A stretch of 64,000 nucleotides of DNA, from the NCBI GenBank assembly GCA_965233625.1, contig OZ247499.1:2108001-2172000 (forward strand). The letters run 5' to 3'. A program made the position numbers and the translations under genes. Shown here piece after piece: positions 9,374 to 16,247 of this stretch. The notes below the pieces were generated by a model that saw only the letters and a program-made list of their open reading frames with translations, was not told where the DNA came from and searched no databases. The DNA is from G965233625 sp965233625. Lineage in GTDB: Bacteria; Planctomycetota; Planctomycetia; Pirellulales; Pirellulaceae. How positions within the stretch are numbered: position 1 is the first letter of the stretch; the number at the start of each line of letters is the position of its first letter.

Positions 9374-10720
9374 ATGAACCGCAACACCCGCCGCACCTTC
9401 TTACGCAGCGCTGTCGGAGCCACACTCGCGCTGCCGTGGCTCGAAAGTCTGTCCACAGCCGCTACCCCGGCCAAGCCAGCCAAGCGGTTTGCCATTTTCT
9501 ATGTGCCGATCGGCGTCGTGCGTCGCGGCTTTTTTCCGGGCGAAGAAAACGCGGCCATCCCGAAGTTCAGCAGCAACCAGAAGGAAATTGCGGTCAACGC
9601 CGGTGTGAAGGTCGGGCTGCATGAATTGAAGACACTCACGCCCACGCAGCAGCCCCTGGAATCTATCAAGCATAAGGTGAACTTCATCAGCGGCATGGAC
9701 CGCACTTATCAGCATGGCTCGGATGTTCATGCCCAGTGCGCTTCGTGCTACTTGAGTTCAGCAACCGTTAATACGGTCAAGCAGTCGGTGTATCCGCTGG
9801 ATCGCACGCTGGATCACATTATTGCGGAACACGCCGGCGGTGAAACGCCATTCCGCACGCTCGAATTCAGTTGCAACAGCCACCGCGACAACAAAGAGTC
9901 AATCTACTTCGACAACATTTCCTGGTATGGCACCGGGCATGTGGCGCCTTCCATCCGCGACCCGCGTAAAGCCTTCCGCCGGATCACCGGCTCTCAGGAA
10001 ACGCGTCAGATCCGCAATATCACCGACCTGGTGCTGGACGACGCCCGCGTGATGCAGACGCAACTGGGCAAAGCCGACAAGCAGAAGTTCACGGAATACT
10101 TCGAAGGCATCCGCGCAATCGAATTGCAGATGGACCGTCTGGAAAAGATGAAAGGGCAGCTTGCCAAGGCAGCCATCGAAGAACCGCCGGAATCGCATCT
10201 GCCACGCGGTGAATACATCCGGCTGATGGGCGACATTATGATCGCCGCCCTTCAGACCGGCCTGACCAATGTAGCAACGCTGATGATTGGCCCGGAACGG
10301 TGGGACACGCCGTTCATGTATGAGTCGTTATTCAACAAGCCGATGAGCCATCATCAGATGTCGCACAATCAGGACAAGTTCGTCAAGCAACTGATGCGGG
10401 TCGACCGGTTCCACATGGAACAGTTCGCCTACATGGTCAAAAAGATGGACTCTATTCAGGAAGCCAACGGAACCACGCTGCTGGATAATACCCTGTTCAC
10501 CTATGGCAGCGGTCTAGGCGACGGCGCCACGCATCAGTATTCCGACCTGCCGGTCATCGTCGCCGGTTCTGGTGGCGGCCGGTTGCGTACGGGGCATCAT
10601 CTGCATTGCAGCGATGGCACGCCGCTGGCCAATCTCTGGCTGACACAGGCACAGATTATGGGCGTACCTGGCAAACGGTTTGCCGATAGCACCGCGCCGG
10701 TTTCGCCTTTGATGATTTAG
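9374..10720 (+). CDS. DUF1552 protein with Tat-type signal
   Basis: 448 residues. MNRNTRRTFLRSAVGATLAL is a twin-arginine-type signal. DUF1552 features follow: FAIFYVPIGVVRRGFFPG, FISGMDRTYQHGSDVHAQ, a central helical part (FEGIRAIELQMDRLEKM), the histidine-rich MSHHQMSHNQDKF, and LFTYGSGLGDGATHQYSDLP before VIVAGSGGG. The ATG lies 4 bp after the stop of the DUF1592-family gene. This mirrors the pair at 3052-7002 but the two DUF1552 proteins are clearly diverged from each other, so this is not a recent duplication. Function unknown. The Tat signal suggests that the protein folds, perhaps with a cofactor, before export; that is inference. Confidence 0.9.
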   Translation: MNRNTRRTFLRSAVGATLALPWLESLSTAATPAKPAKRFAIFYVPIGVVRRGFFPGEENAAIPKFSSNQKEIAVNAGVKVGLHELKTLTPTQQPLESIKHKVNFISGMDRTYQHGSDVHAQCASCYLSSATVNTVKQSVYPLDRTLDHIIAEHAGGETPFRTLEFSCNSHRDNKESIYFDNISWYGTGHVAPSIRDPRKAFRRITGSQETRQIRNITDLVLDDARVMQTQLGKADKQKFTEYFEGIRAIELQMDRLEKMKGQLAKAAIEEPPESHLPRGEYIRLMGDIMIAALQTGLTNVATLMIGPERWDTPFMYESLFNKPMSHHQMSHNQDKFVKQLMRVDRFHMEQFAYMVKKMDSIQEANGTTLLDNTLFTYGSGLGDGATHQYSDLPVIVAGSGGGRLRTGHHLHCSDGTPLANLWLTQAQIMGVPGKRFADSTAPVSPLMI

Positions 10721-10863
10721 CCGCTGTGAACCAGACGGCTGAATGCCTGGCAAGAAGAAGAAAAAGCCCGCGGATGCACCACCATTGCCGTGGCAACGAC
10801 TTTTGTGAAAGCCCGCAGTTAATAAGTGGGAGCCTAAGCACGTGCTTGTGTGATCCAAGCGGG

Positions 10864-10881
10864 CTATCTGCAAGCAGATAG
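10864..10881. terminator. Hairpin downstream of DUF1552 gene, possible terminator
   Basis: CTATCTGC and GCAGATAG form a perfect 8-bp stem with a 2-base gap (in practice a small loop). There is no real T run after it, so intrinsic termination is only a possibility. Confidence 0.35.
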
Positions 10882-10942
10882 GCGGTTTGGCTATACACGC
10901 ACACACGCTGGAAATAAGCCCCCGCGGGGTCACTTTATCGGC

Positions 10943-11071
10943 TCACCCAAAATTGCGTTGGCAACACGGGCAGGGCAGGAACATCCGCGAGCAGTCCAGT
11001 TGAAGCGACAACCGCCCCGGAAATCCGGGATCGATCACCTCTTCGTTGAATGCGGCCTTCACCCCAGGCAC
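10943..11071 (-). CDS. Possible 42-residue protein ending in a cysteine cluster
   Basis: A minus-strand ORF opens after a TGA near 11120 and ends at 10943. From a GTG at 11071 it would encode 42 residues ending FLPCPCCQRNFG, where CxCC looks like half of a zinc ribbon. The residues before it (EEVIDPGFPGRLSLQLDCSR) look like normal protein. No strong ribosome binding site is seen. It could be a genuine small protein, the 3' end of a decayed gene, or chance. Confidence 0.25.
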   Translation of the reverse strand: MPGVKAAFNEEVIDPGFPGRLSLQLDCSRMFLPCPCCQRNFG

Positions 11072-11269
11072 AAAATCCTGGGATAAAGGCAAATCTGATC
11101 GAAATACGCCTCAAATCTATTTTTTTCTCATTTTATCCGCCACAATAGTGCAATGTGGCGGGAATTGGATGGTTCACTCTATGGGAACCGTGTAGCGTTC
11201 GTCAAGTTAACGGCCGGATGAAAGCACGCCTCAGGAACAGGGCGTTTTTACAAACAAATCGAGGACAAC

Positions 11270-11995
11270 ATGAAGAAGCTTATCCCGTTCACGATGGTGG
11301 CTGGACTGGCGATTTTTGCTGGCGCCATCTGCCAGGCAGATGACAAGGCAGCATTGCAGCAGGAGATGCTGAACCGGTTCGATGCCAATGGCGACGGAAA
11401 GCTTAGCACCACGGAAAAACGTGTTGCCGCAGCCACCTTACGGCGCGAACGCCAGGAACAAGCCGCCCCGGCTCAAAACGGCTTAGCGCCGCAAAATGCG
11501 TTTGGCGGAGAAGGCGGCCCTGCCGCCGAAGGCAATGTCGCGGGCGTGCAGATGCCGGAAATGCTGAACAAGGAGCAGCTTATTGCCAAGTTCGACGGAG
11601 ATGGAAATGGCCAGCTGGACGCTCAGGAACGTGTCGCCCTGCGGCAGTTCGCCAAAGAGCAGGAAGAAAGATTACGCCAGTGGCAGATGCAGCAGTTCGG
11701 CATGCAGGGCAACAACGGCGGCAAGCGGAACCCGCAGCAGATGAAGCAGTTTGAAAACGCGCGACGGGAACTCGTCCGCCGCTTCGACCGCAACCGCGAC
11801 GGTCAGCTAGACGCCCAGGAGATGGCCGCCGCACAAGCCTTCATGCAGCAGATGCGGCAACGCATGCAGGGGCAGTTCGGGAATGGACAGTTTGGCAACG
11901 GTCAGTTCGGGAATGGGCAATTCGGCAATGGACAGTTTGGCAACGGCGCCTTCGGCAACGGACAGTTTCCACCGCGTGGCTCGCGCAAACGCTAG
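11270..11995 (+). CDS. Secreted EF-hand protein with C-terminal GQFGN repeats
   Basis: 241 residues. MKKLIPFTMVAGLAIFAGAI is a signal peptide, cleaved near CQADD. Three EF-hand loops are visible: DANGDGKLSTTE (about residues 39-50), DGDGNGQLDAQE (about 107-118) and DRNRDGQLDAQE (about 172-183), each with acidic residues at the calcium-coordinating positions. The linker segments are rich in Gln, Arg and Ala. The C-terminus is five perfect GQFGN units, one GAFGN, and a basic tail RGSRKR. GAGGA lies 5 bases before the ATG. The gene stands alone and is followed by a strong terminator. Calcium binding outside the cytoplasm is predicted; the Gln/Gly/Phe tail may be flexible or self-associating. Confidence 0.85.
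   Translation: MKKLIPFTMVAGLAIFAGAICQADDKAALQQEMLNRFDANGDGKLSTTEKRVAAATLRRERQEQAAPAQNGLAPQNAFGGEGGPAAEGNVAGVQMPEMLNKEQLIAKFDGDGNGQLDAQERVALRQFAKEQEERLRQWQMQQFGMQGNNGGKRNPQQMKQFENARRELVRRFDRNRDGQLDAQEMAAAQAFMQQMRQRMQGQFGNGQFGNGQFGNGQFGNGQFGNGAFGNGQFPPRGSRKR
11870..11968 (+). repeat. 15-bp coding tandem repeat (GQFGN)n
   Basis: In-frame 15-bp units, five coding GQFGN and one GAFGN plus a partial unit. Third-position differences between units (cagttcggg / cagtttggc) show that the protein sequence, not only the DNA, has been kept. Confidence 0.9.
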
Positions 11996-12035
11996 TTCTT
12001 TGCCGATAGACTTTCGACGCAGATGACGAATCCAA

Positions 12036-12069
12036 GGGGTGTGAGATTATTTCTCACGCCCCTTTTTTT
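12036..12069 (+). terminator. Rho-independent terminator of the EF-hand gene
   Basis: An 11-bp stem, GGGGTGTGAGA with TCTCACGCCCC (one G-T pair), is followed by seven T residues. It lies 41 bp after the EF-hand stop codon. Confidence 0.9.
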
Positions 12070-12096
12070 AATGATGCATCGCCGCTGCCGGCCACG

Positions 12097-14331
12097 TTAC
12101 ATTTCAAAGTTGAATGTGTGACACAGGTAGCGCCACAACCGCTGGCCCAGCGTGCGGTTGCCGACGTAAACTTTTGCGTAGCCCGTGGCGCCGATGAAGA
12201 ACTCACCGCGTGGATCGTTTACCGGGGCCGCTGCCTGATACATCACTCCCAGCGGTTTTTCGTAGCCTTGCCGGCTGGTGGCTGTGGCGAGTGATCCGCC
12301 CTTTTTAGCGGACATGCTTTCTGGAGCAGCTTCCATCTTCACCTGCGAAATCCGCTTGACGCTGCTGATGAAATAGCGGCTGGGCAGGTGATGGAAAAAC
12401 AGCTCCACGCGTTGTTCTTCCAGCAGATACTCAACCTCGGTCTGATCGATCGCCAGAATCGCTTCCAGCTGGTGCGGGTCGCCGACCCGGCAGACCATCA
12501 CATCGTCTCCATAGGTGGCGCCGACGTTCGCCACGTCGAGTGGTTTGCCGGACCATTCGGGCAGAATGTCTGCATCCGGCGCCGGCGCATCGCGCCGGGG
12601 CGGCGAAATAATGACGCCGCTGGCAGGCGCACGCACAATAAGACGTTCGCGGTCGAGGCGAAGTTTCGCAAGCTGATCGTCCGCCGATTCAATCGCTTTT
12701 TCGACGCTGGTCACTTCGCGACCGGCTTCAGGGTCGATGAATTCGCGGCGCCGCAGGCTTTGCAATTGGGCGAACAGCGTGGCTCGTTCACCTTCCAGCT
12801 TCTCGATATTCAGACGGATATCGACGCTATCTAGTGACACCAGTCTGTCACCTTCGTTAACCGTGTCGCCCGGTTTCACATACACCTCCCGCAGTTCGCC
12901 TGGTGCATCCACATAAGCTGCGGCAGCGCCGCGGGGCTGAACGTGCAGCGTGCAGGTGACCCAGTGCGGCAGTGGGATCAGCAACACGCCGGCGATCACT
13001 GCGGCGACTACTGCAAGCGTGCCGGCTAGTCGTAATGTCTTCACTTTGCGGAGCCTCCCCGGCGTTAAAAAGAATTGCGCTGCTTTATAAAGCGGCAGCC
13101 CTAGTAGACTGAATAGTGCGGCGCCGGCGATCATCTGCCCCAGCACTTTCAGCCCGTATGGTTCAAGCAGGTTGTACAGCACCCAGAAAATCGAAAAGGC
13201 AATCAGCCAGCGATAAAGACCCGCTGCCACGCTGTACAACGCAAAAAGCCCCTGCCACTTCTTGGGTAAAAAAGGATCGTGCGGTTCCGGCATTCCCAGG
13301 AACCACGCTTGCAATTTGCGGTTGAGAATCGTGCTGGCCTTCTGCCGCAGGTTCGGGATTTCCAGCAGGTCCGAAAGAATGTAGTAGCCGTCGTAACGTA
13401 GCAGCGGATTGATGTTGAACAGGAACGTGGTGATCGAACAGACCACCATCACATTCAAGCACAGCGAGTTAAACAGCCCCGGCTGCGAGTACCACCATAG
13501 AATCGTCGCGATGGAAGCGACGATCATTTCCACATACATGCCCGCTGCGGCAATCGCCGCCCGCTTCCATTTGCTAGGCAGCATCCAGCTATCAGAAACA
13601 TTGCAGTACAAGCACGGCGTCAGCACCAGGAACATCACGCCCATTTCATGGCATTCGCCGCCAAACCGCTTACACGCCAAGCCGTGCCCCAGTTCGTGCA
13701 GGACCTTTGTCACCGTCAGCGTTAACGCCAGATAGATCCAGTTCTCGGCTGCGAAGAACTGATCCATCCCCGGCAGGCGCCGTTGGACATGTTCAAAGTC
13801 GGTCATCACGACGGTGATAGCAAACAGGGCGAGCCCAAAGGCGGCGCACATGCCGGGTAGCGAAAAAACCCAGCCGAACAGATCGTTCAGATAGGTGAGG
13901 ATCCAATCCGGATCGAACCCTTTGAAGCGGATCGAGAGAATGTTTGAAACCGCCGCCCAGCGTTGTTGCTGATCGTTCTCATTCTTCCGCTTAGACAGCT
14001 GCTTGCCCTGGCCCGGCGCCGACGAAATGATCAGCGCGCTGCGGTGCAGCATGCCAAGCAGCCGGTGAAGTGCTCCCAGCGAAAGCCGTTGCGGAGCGTA
14101 CTTGCGTTGAAAAGCGGCGATGATGTCATCAGCGGACGCCTGGCCATCCAGCATGGCCAGGATCGCATACTCTTCATCTTCAAAGCGGTAATACTTCAGC
14201 GAAACCGGGTCTTTCAGCACCCAGTATTTGCGGCCTTGATAGGCGATGGTGCGCACATGAATGTCGGGCCGCATGCGCACGGGCAGCGGTCGCGACGAAT
14301 TGGCGGTCAGGCTGCGGGCTATGTTTGACAC
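12097..14331 (-). CDS. M50 (site-2-type) metalloprotease with PqqD-like N-terminus and C-terminal HlyD/lipoyl part
   Basis: 744 residues from a GTG start. Residues about 25-100 (YWVLKDPVSLKYYRFEDEEY, AMLDGQASADDIIAAF) have the pattern of PqqD-like peptide-recognition domains. Several membrane segments follow, with the zinc-protease motif HELGH near residue 217 and NPLLRYDGYYILSD as the second metal-binding region (Asp in RYDGY). After about residue 440 a further membrane span leads to a biotinyl/lipoyl-HlyD part (LREVYVKPGDTVNEGDRLVS, a coiled coil, then VRAPASGVI). Proteins of this type handle or export peptides in other bacteria. Here it ends a minus-strand cluster with two more HlyD-like proteins. 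The protease motif is intact, so cleavage activity is likely; the substrate is unknown. Confidence 0.85.
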   Translation of the reverse strand: MSNIARSLTANSSRPLPVRMRPDIHVRTIAYQGRKYWVLKDPVSLKYYRFEDEEYAILAMLDGQASADDIIAAFQRKYAPQRLSLGALHRLLGMLHRSALIISSAPGQGKQLSKRKNENDQQQRWAAVSNILSIRFKGFDPDWILTYLNDLFGWVFSLPGMCAAFGLALFAITVVMTDFEHVQRRLPGMDQFFAAENWIYLALTLTVTKVLHELGHGLACKRFGGECHEMGVMFLVLTPCLYCNVSDSWMLPSKWKRAAIAAAGMYVEMIVASIATILWWYSQPGLFNSLCLNVMVVCSITTFLFNINPLLRYDGYYILSDLLEIPNLRQKASTILNRKLQAWFLGMPEPHDPFLPKKWQGLFALYSVAAGLYRWLIAFSIFWVLYNLLEPYGLKVLGQMIAGAALFSLLGLPLYKAAQFFLTPGRLRKVKTLRLAGTLAVVAAVIAGVLLIPLPHWVTCTLHVQPRGAAAAYVDAPGELREVYVKPGDTVNEGDRLVSLDSVDIRLNIEKLEGERATLFAQLQSLRRREFIDPEAGREVTSVEKAIESADDQLAKLRLDRERLIVRAPASGVIISPPRRDAPAPDADILPEWSGKPLDVANVGATYGDDVMVCRVGDPHQLEAILAIDQTEVEYLLEEQRVELFFHHLPSRYFISSVKRISQVKMEAAPESMSAKKGGSLATATSRQGYEKPLGVMYQAAAPVNDPRGEFFIGATGYAKVYVGNRTLGQRLWRYLCHTFNFEM

Positions 14332-14369
14332 GGGCGGTATTCCATTACCGGGGCCAGTCGTAAATTGCG

Positions 14370-15074
14370 TTACTGCTTCCGCACAGATGACATCCCGCCA
14401 TCCACGCCAATCACCTGGCCGGTGATCCAGCTTCCTTCTTCAGAGAGCAGCATCTTCGCCATCGCGGCAATGTCCTGCGGCTTGCCAGTACGCGCCAGCG
14501 GATACATCTCGCCAAGCTTCTCAGCCCGTTCAGGGTCCTTGAACAGCCGCTGCGTGAGCGCGGTTTCTGTCAGCGCCGGGGCGATGCAGTTGGCTCGAAC
14601 CGCAGGCGCCAGTTCCGCGGCAAGACTTCGCATCAGTCCTTCGATGGCGCCTTTGGCCGTCGCAATCGAAGCGTGTGCGTGCATGCCTTGACCAACGGCG
14701 ACAGTGCTAAACAGCACAATGCTACCGCGGCCCTTTTTCAGTCCACCAAGCGCTGCTTGGATTACCCTGATGGCGCCAATCACATTCAATTCAAAATCAT
14801 CACGGAACATATCCAGTTTCAACTGTTTGACCGATCGTAGGTTTAGCGAGCCGGGGCAGTACACTACACCGTGAATCTCATCTGGCAGTTGACTGGCCGC
14901 CAGTTCATCGGCCGTTGCATCCCAGGCCAGGTGCGCCACGTTTTGCATTCCTTGAAGCTCTTCGGCCGTGCGGCTCAGCACCGTGACCCTGGCGCCTGCG
15001 GCGACAAGCTGTTTGACCAGTTCCAGGCCGATACCTTTGCTTCCACCTGCGACCACGAATTCCTGACCCTGCAT
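14370..15074 (-). CDS. Short-chain dehydrogenase/reductase family protein lacking the catalytic tyrosine
   Basis: 234 residues from the ATG at 15074, chosen because GAGGA lies just upstream and the Rossmann fold begins at once (FVVAGGSKGIGLELV). Further SDR features: the central LFSTVAVGQG segment, the C-terminal TGKPQDIAAMAKMLLSEEG and the closing ITGQVIGVDGG. At the usual YxxxK site the sequence is IATAK, so the catalytic Tyr is Ile while the Lys is kept. Some SDR members with this variant exist, but normal redox catalysis is doubtful. It sits between an HlyD-like gene (80 bp upstream) and the M50-HlyD gene (38 bp downstream), so it is probably part of that operon. NAD(P) binding is predicted; the substrate is unknown. 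Confidence 0.85.
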   Translation of the reverse strand: MQGQEFVVAGGSKGIGLELVKQLVAAGARVTVLSRTAEELQGMQNVAHLAWDATADELAASQLPDEIHGVVYCPGSLNLRSVKQLKLDMFRDDFELNVIGAIRVIQAALGGLKKGRGSIVLFSTVAVGQGMHAHASIATAKGAIEGLMRSLAAELAPAVRANCIAPALTETALTQRLFKDPERAEKLGEMYPLARTGKPQDIAAMAKMLLSEEGSWITGQVIGVDGGMSSVRKQ

Positions 15075-15154
15075 CGATAATTCCTCAACTGGTTGCTTAC
15101 GGATGTTGTTACGTGGAATCAATAGAAGATTCCGTCCATCCGGCAACCGCCCCT

Positions 15155-16048
15155 TTATTGCAGGGCAATGGTCATCTTGGCTTCCATACCTGGCCGCAAT
15201 AGCCAGTGGCGGCCCTGTGCGCGGTTGGTTACCTGTGCGCGAACGCGGTATTTGTTGCCAGCGTGCACCAGCGGGCTGACGAAGGAAACAACGCCCGCAA
15301 ACTGTTCGCGGCGGCCGCGTTCCAGTTCAACTTCGACAACCACGCGTTTGCCGTCGATCTCGGCGGGTGAGTATTCGCCGGCGCTCAAGAACCCCTCAAC
15401 ACGCAGCACATTCATGCGGACGATCCGCGCGACAGGCGCCCCGGCGTCGAGCCATTCGCCCGGTTCGTGATAGGTCGTCAGCACCACGCCTGGGAGCGGC
15501 GCCGTCAGCCGGCGGCGGCCCATAGCGGCTTCGGCGCTTTTGACCGCGGCCTCTTGCACCTTGGCGTTCATCATGCTGACTTTCAGCTCCAGGTTACTAC
15601 GATCAATCTGCAGTTCAGCGCGGTGGCGGGCCAGCTTCAAACGGCGGATCTCAGACAGTGTGACGGCGCCTGACCGTTTGCGGTTGATTTCCAGACTTTG
15701 CGAAAGCTCTGCATCGGCCACGTTCAAACTGGCGCGGGCGAACCGCACCTCGATATCGTCATTGGCCCTGGTCAAAGCAGCATCGCGTTCGAGCATGGCG
15801 GCCTCGCGCGAAAGACGCTCCTGCTGATCGTCAAGCTGACCTAACGCCTGGCCAACTTCCACAACATCGCCTTCCTTCACCTGCAGCGTGACGAGGCGGC
15901 CAGCCTCTTCGGTCGGCACATCGACTTCGTTCAGCACCGAAACCAGGCACCGCGGAATCGTTGCCTGCTGTAAAGAACCGCTCAGTGGCGGCGCTGCTCC
16001 GGGTGGACCGGCAACCGCGACAAGTGCGACGAGAATAAGAGTCTGCAT
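15155..16048 (-). CDS. HlyD/RND-type periplasmic adaptor protein
   Basis: 297 residues. A short signal sequence (MQTLILVALVAVAGPPGAAP) is followed by the first lipoyl half (EEAGRLVTLQVKEGDVVEVG), a long alpha-helical hairpin (about residues 80-180, rich in Arg, Glu, Leu), the second lipoyl half (RRRLTAPLPGVVLTTYHEPG) and a beta-barrel with a C-terminal LLRPGMEAKMTIAL. This is the full architecture of a membrane-fusion protein, though short for the family. AGGAG is 7 bases before the ATG. No RND pump, ABC exporter or TolC gene is next to it; the neighbours are other HlyD-like proteins. It may work with the M50-HlyD and GAF-HlyD proteins as one envelope complex. Confidence 0.88.
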   Translation of the reverse strand: MQTLILVALVAVAGPPGAAPPLSGSLQQATIPRCLVSVLNEVDVPTEEAGRLVTLQVKEGDVVEVGQALGQLDDQQERLSREAAMLERDAALTRANDDIEVRFARASLNVADAELSQSLEINRKRSGAVTLSEIRRLKLARHRAELQIDRSNLELKVSMMNAKVQEAAVKSAEAAMGRRRLTAPLPGVVLTTYHEPGEWLDAGAPVARIVRMNVLRVEGFLSAGEYSPAEIDGKRVVVEVELERGRREQFAGVVSFVSPLVHAGNKYRVRAQVTNRAQGRHWLLRPGMEAKMTIALQ

Positions 16049-16079
16049 GGTTTATCTCCTGAACTCAGCCATTACATCC

Positions 16080-16243
16080 GTAGGGCAGGCTCTGCCTGCC
16101 TTCCGCAGGCCGGAGAACCCTTTTGATGATGAGGCTTCTTTGAGGTTTGCAACCTTTGAGTCTGTACGATACGGCCGTTAACTGGAGTGTTCTCTGCGTC
16201 TGGTGATTTTTGCGAACGGAAGGCAGGCGGGCGCCTGCCCTAC
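16080..16243. repeat. Intergenic inverted repeat, REP/MITE-like copy 1
   Basis: The left arm (16080-16105) and right arm (16217-16243) are nearly perfect inverted copies based on GTAGGGCAGGC...GCCTGCC, extending into TTCCG/CGGAA. They enclose about 110 bp without a gene. Each arm is itself partly palindromic. The same arm sequence occurs at 34159-34233, so this is a dispersed repeat family. Confidence 0.8.
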
Positions 16244-16247
16244 AACT

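Larger units (their letters stand above)
10721..11269. other. Intergenic region with hairpins and two very short ORFs
   Basis: 549 bp without a clear gene. It contains a perfect 8-bp hairpin (10864-10881), a 6-bp hairpin at 11062-11083 (CCCAGG and CCTGGG arms), a 22-codon ORF from 10743 (MPGKKKKKPADAPPLPWQRL) without convincing support, and a minus-strand ORF with a Cys cluster listed separately. The 3' part, including an AT-rich stretch near 11115-11140, is the likely promoter region of the EF-hand gene. Confidence 0.4.

Noticed and set aside
10743..10808. 22-codon ORF starting MPGKKKKKPADAPP
   Set aside because: No ribosome binding site, and a short Lys-rich frame is easily found by chance.
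11870..11968. Short tandem repeat resembling a CRISPR-like array
   Set aside because: It is a coding repeat of GQFGN in frame, without spacers. No CRISPR array or cas gene was found in the window.
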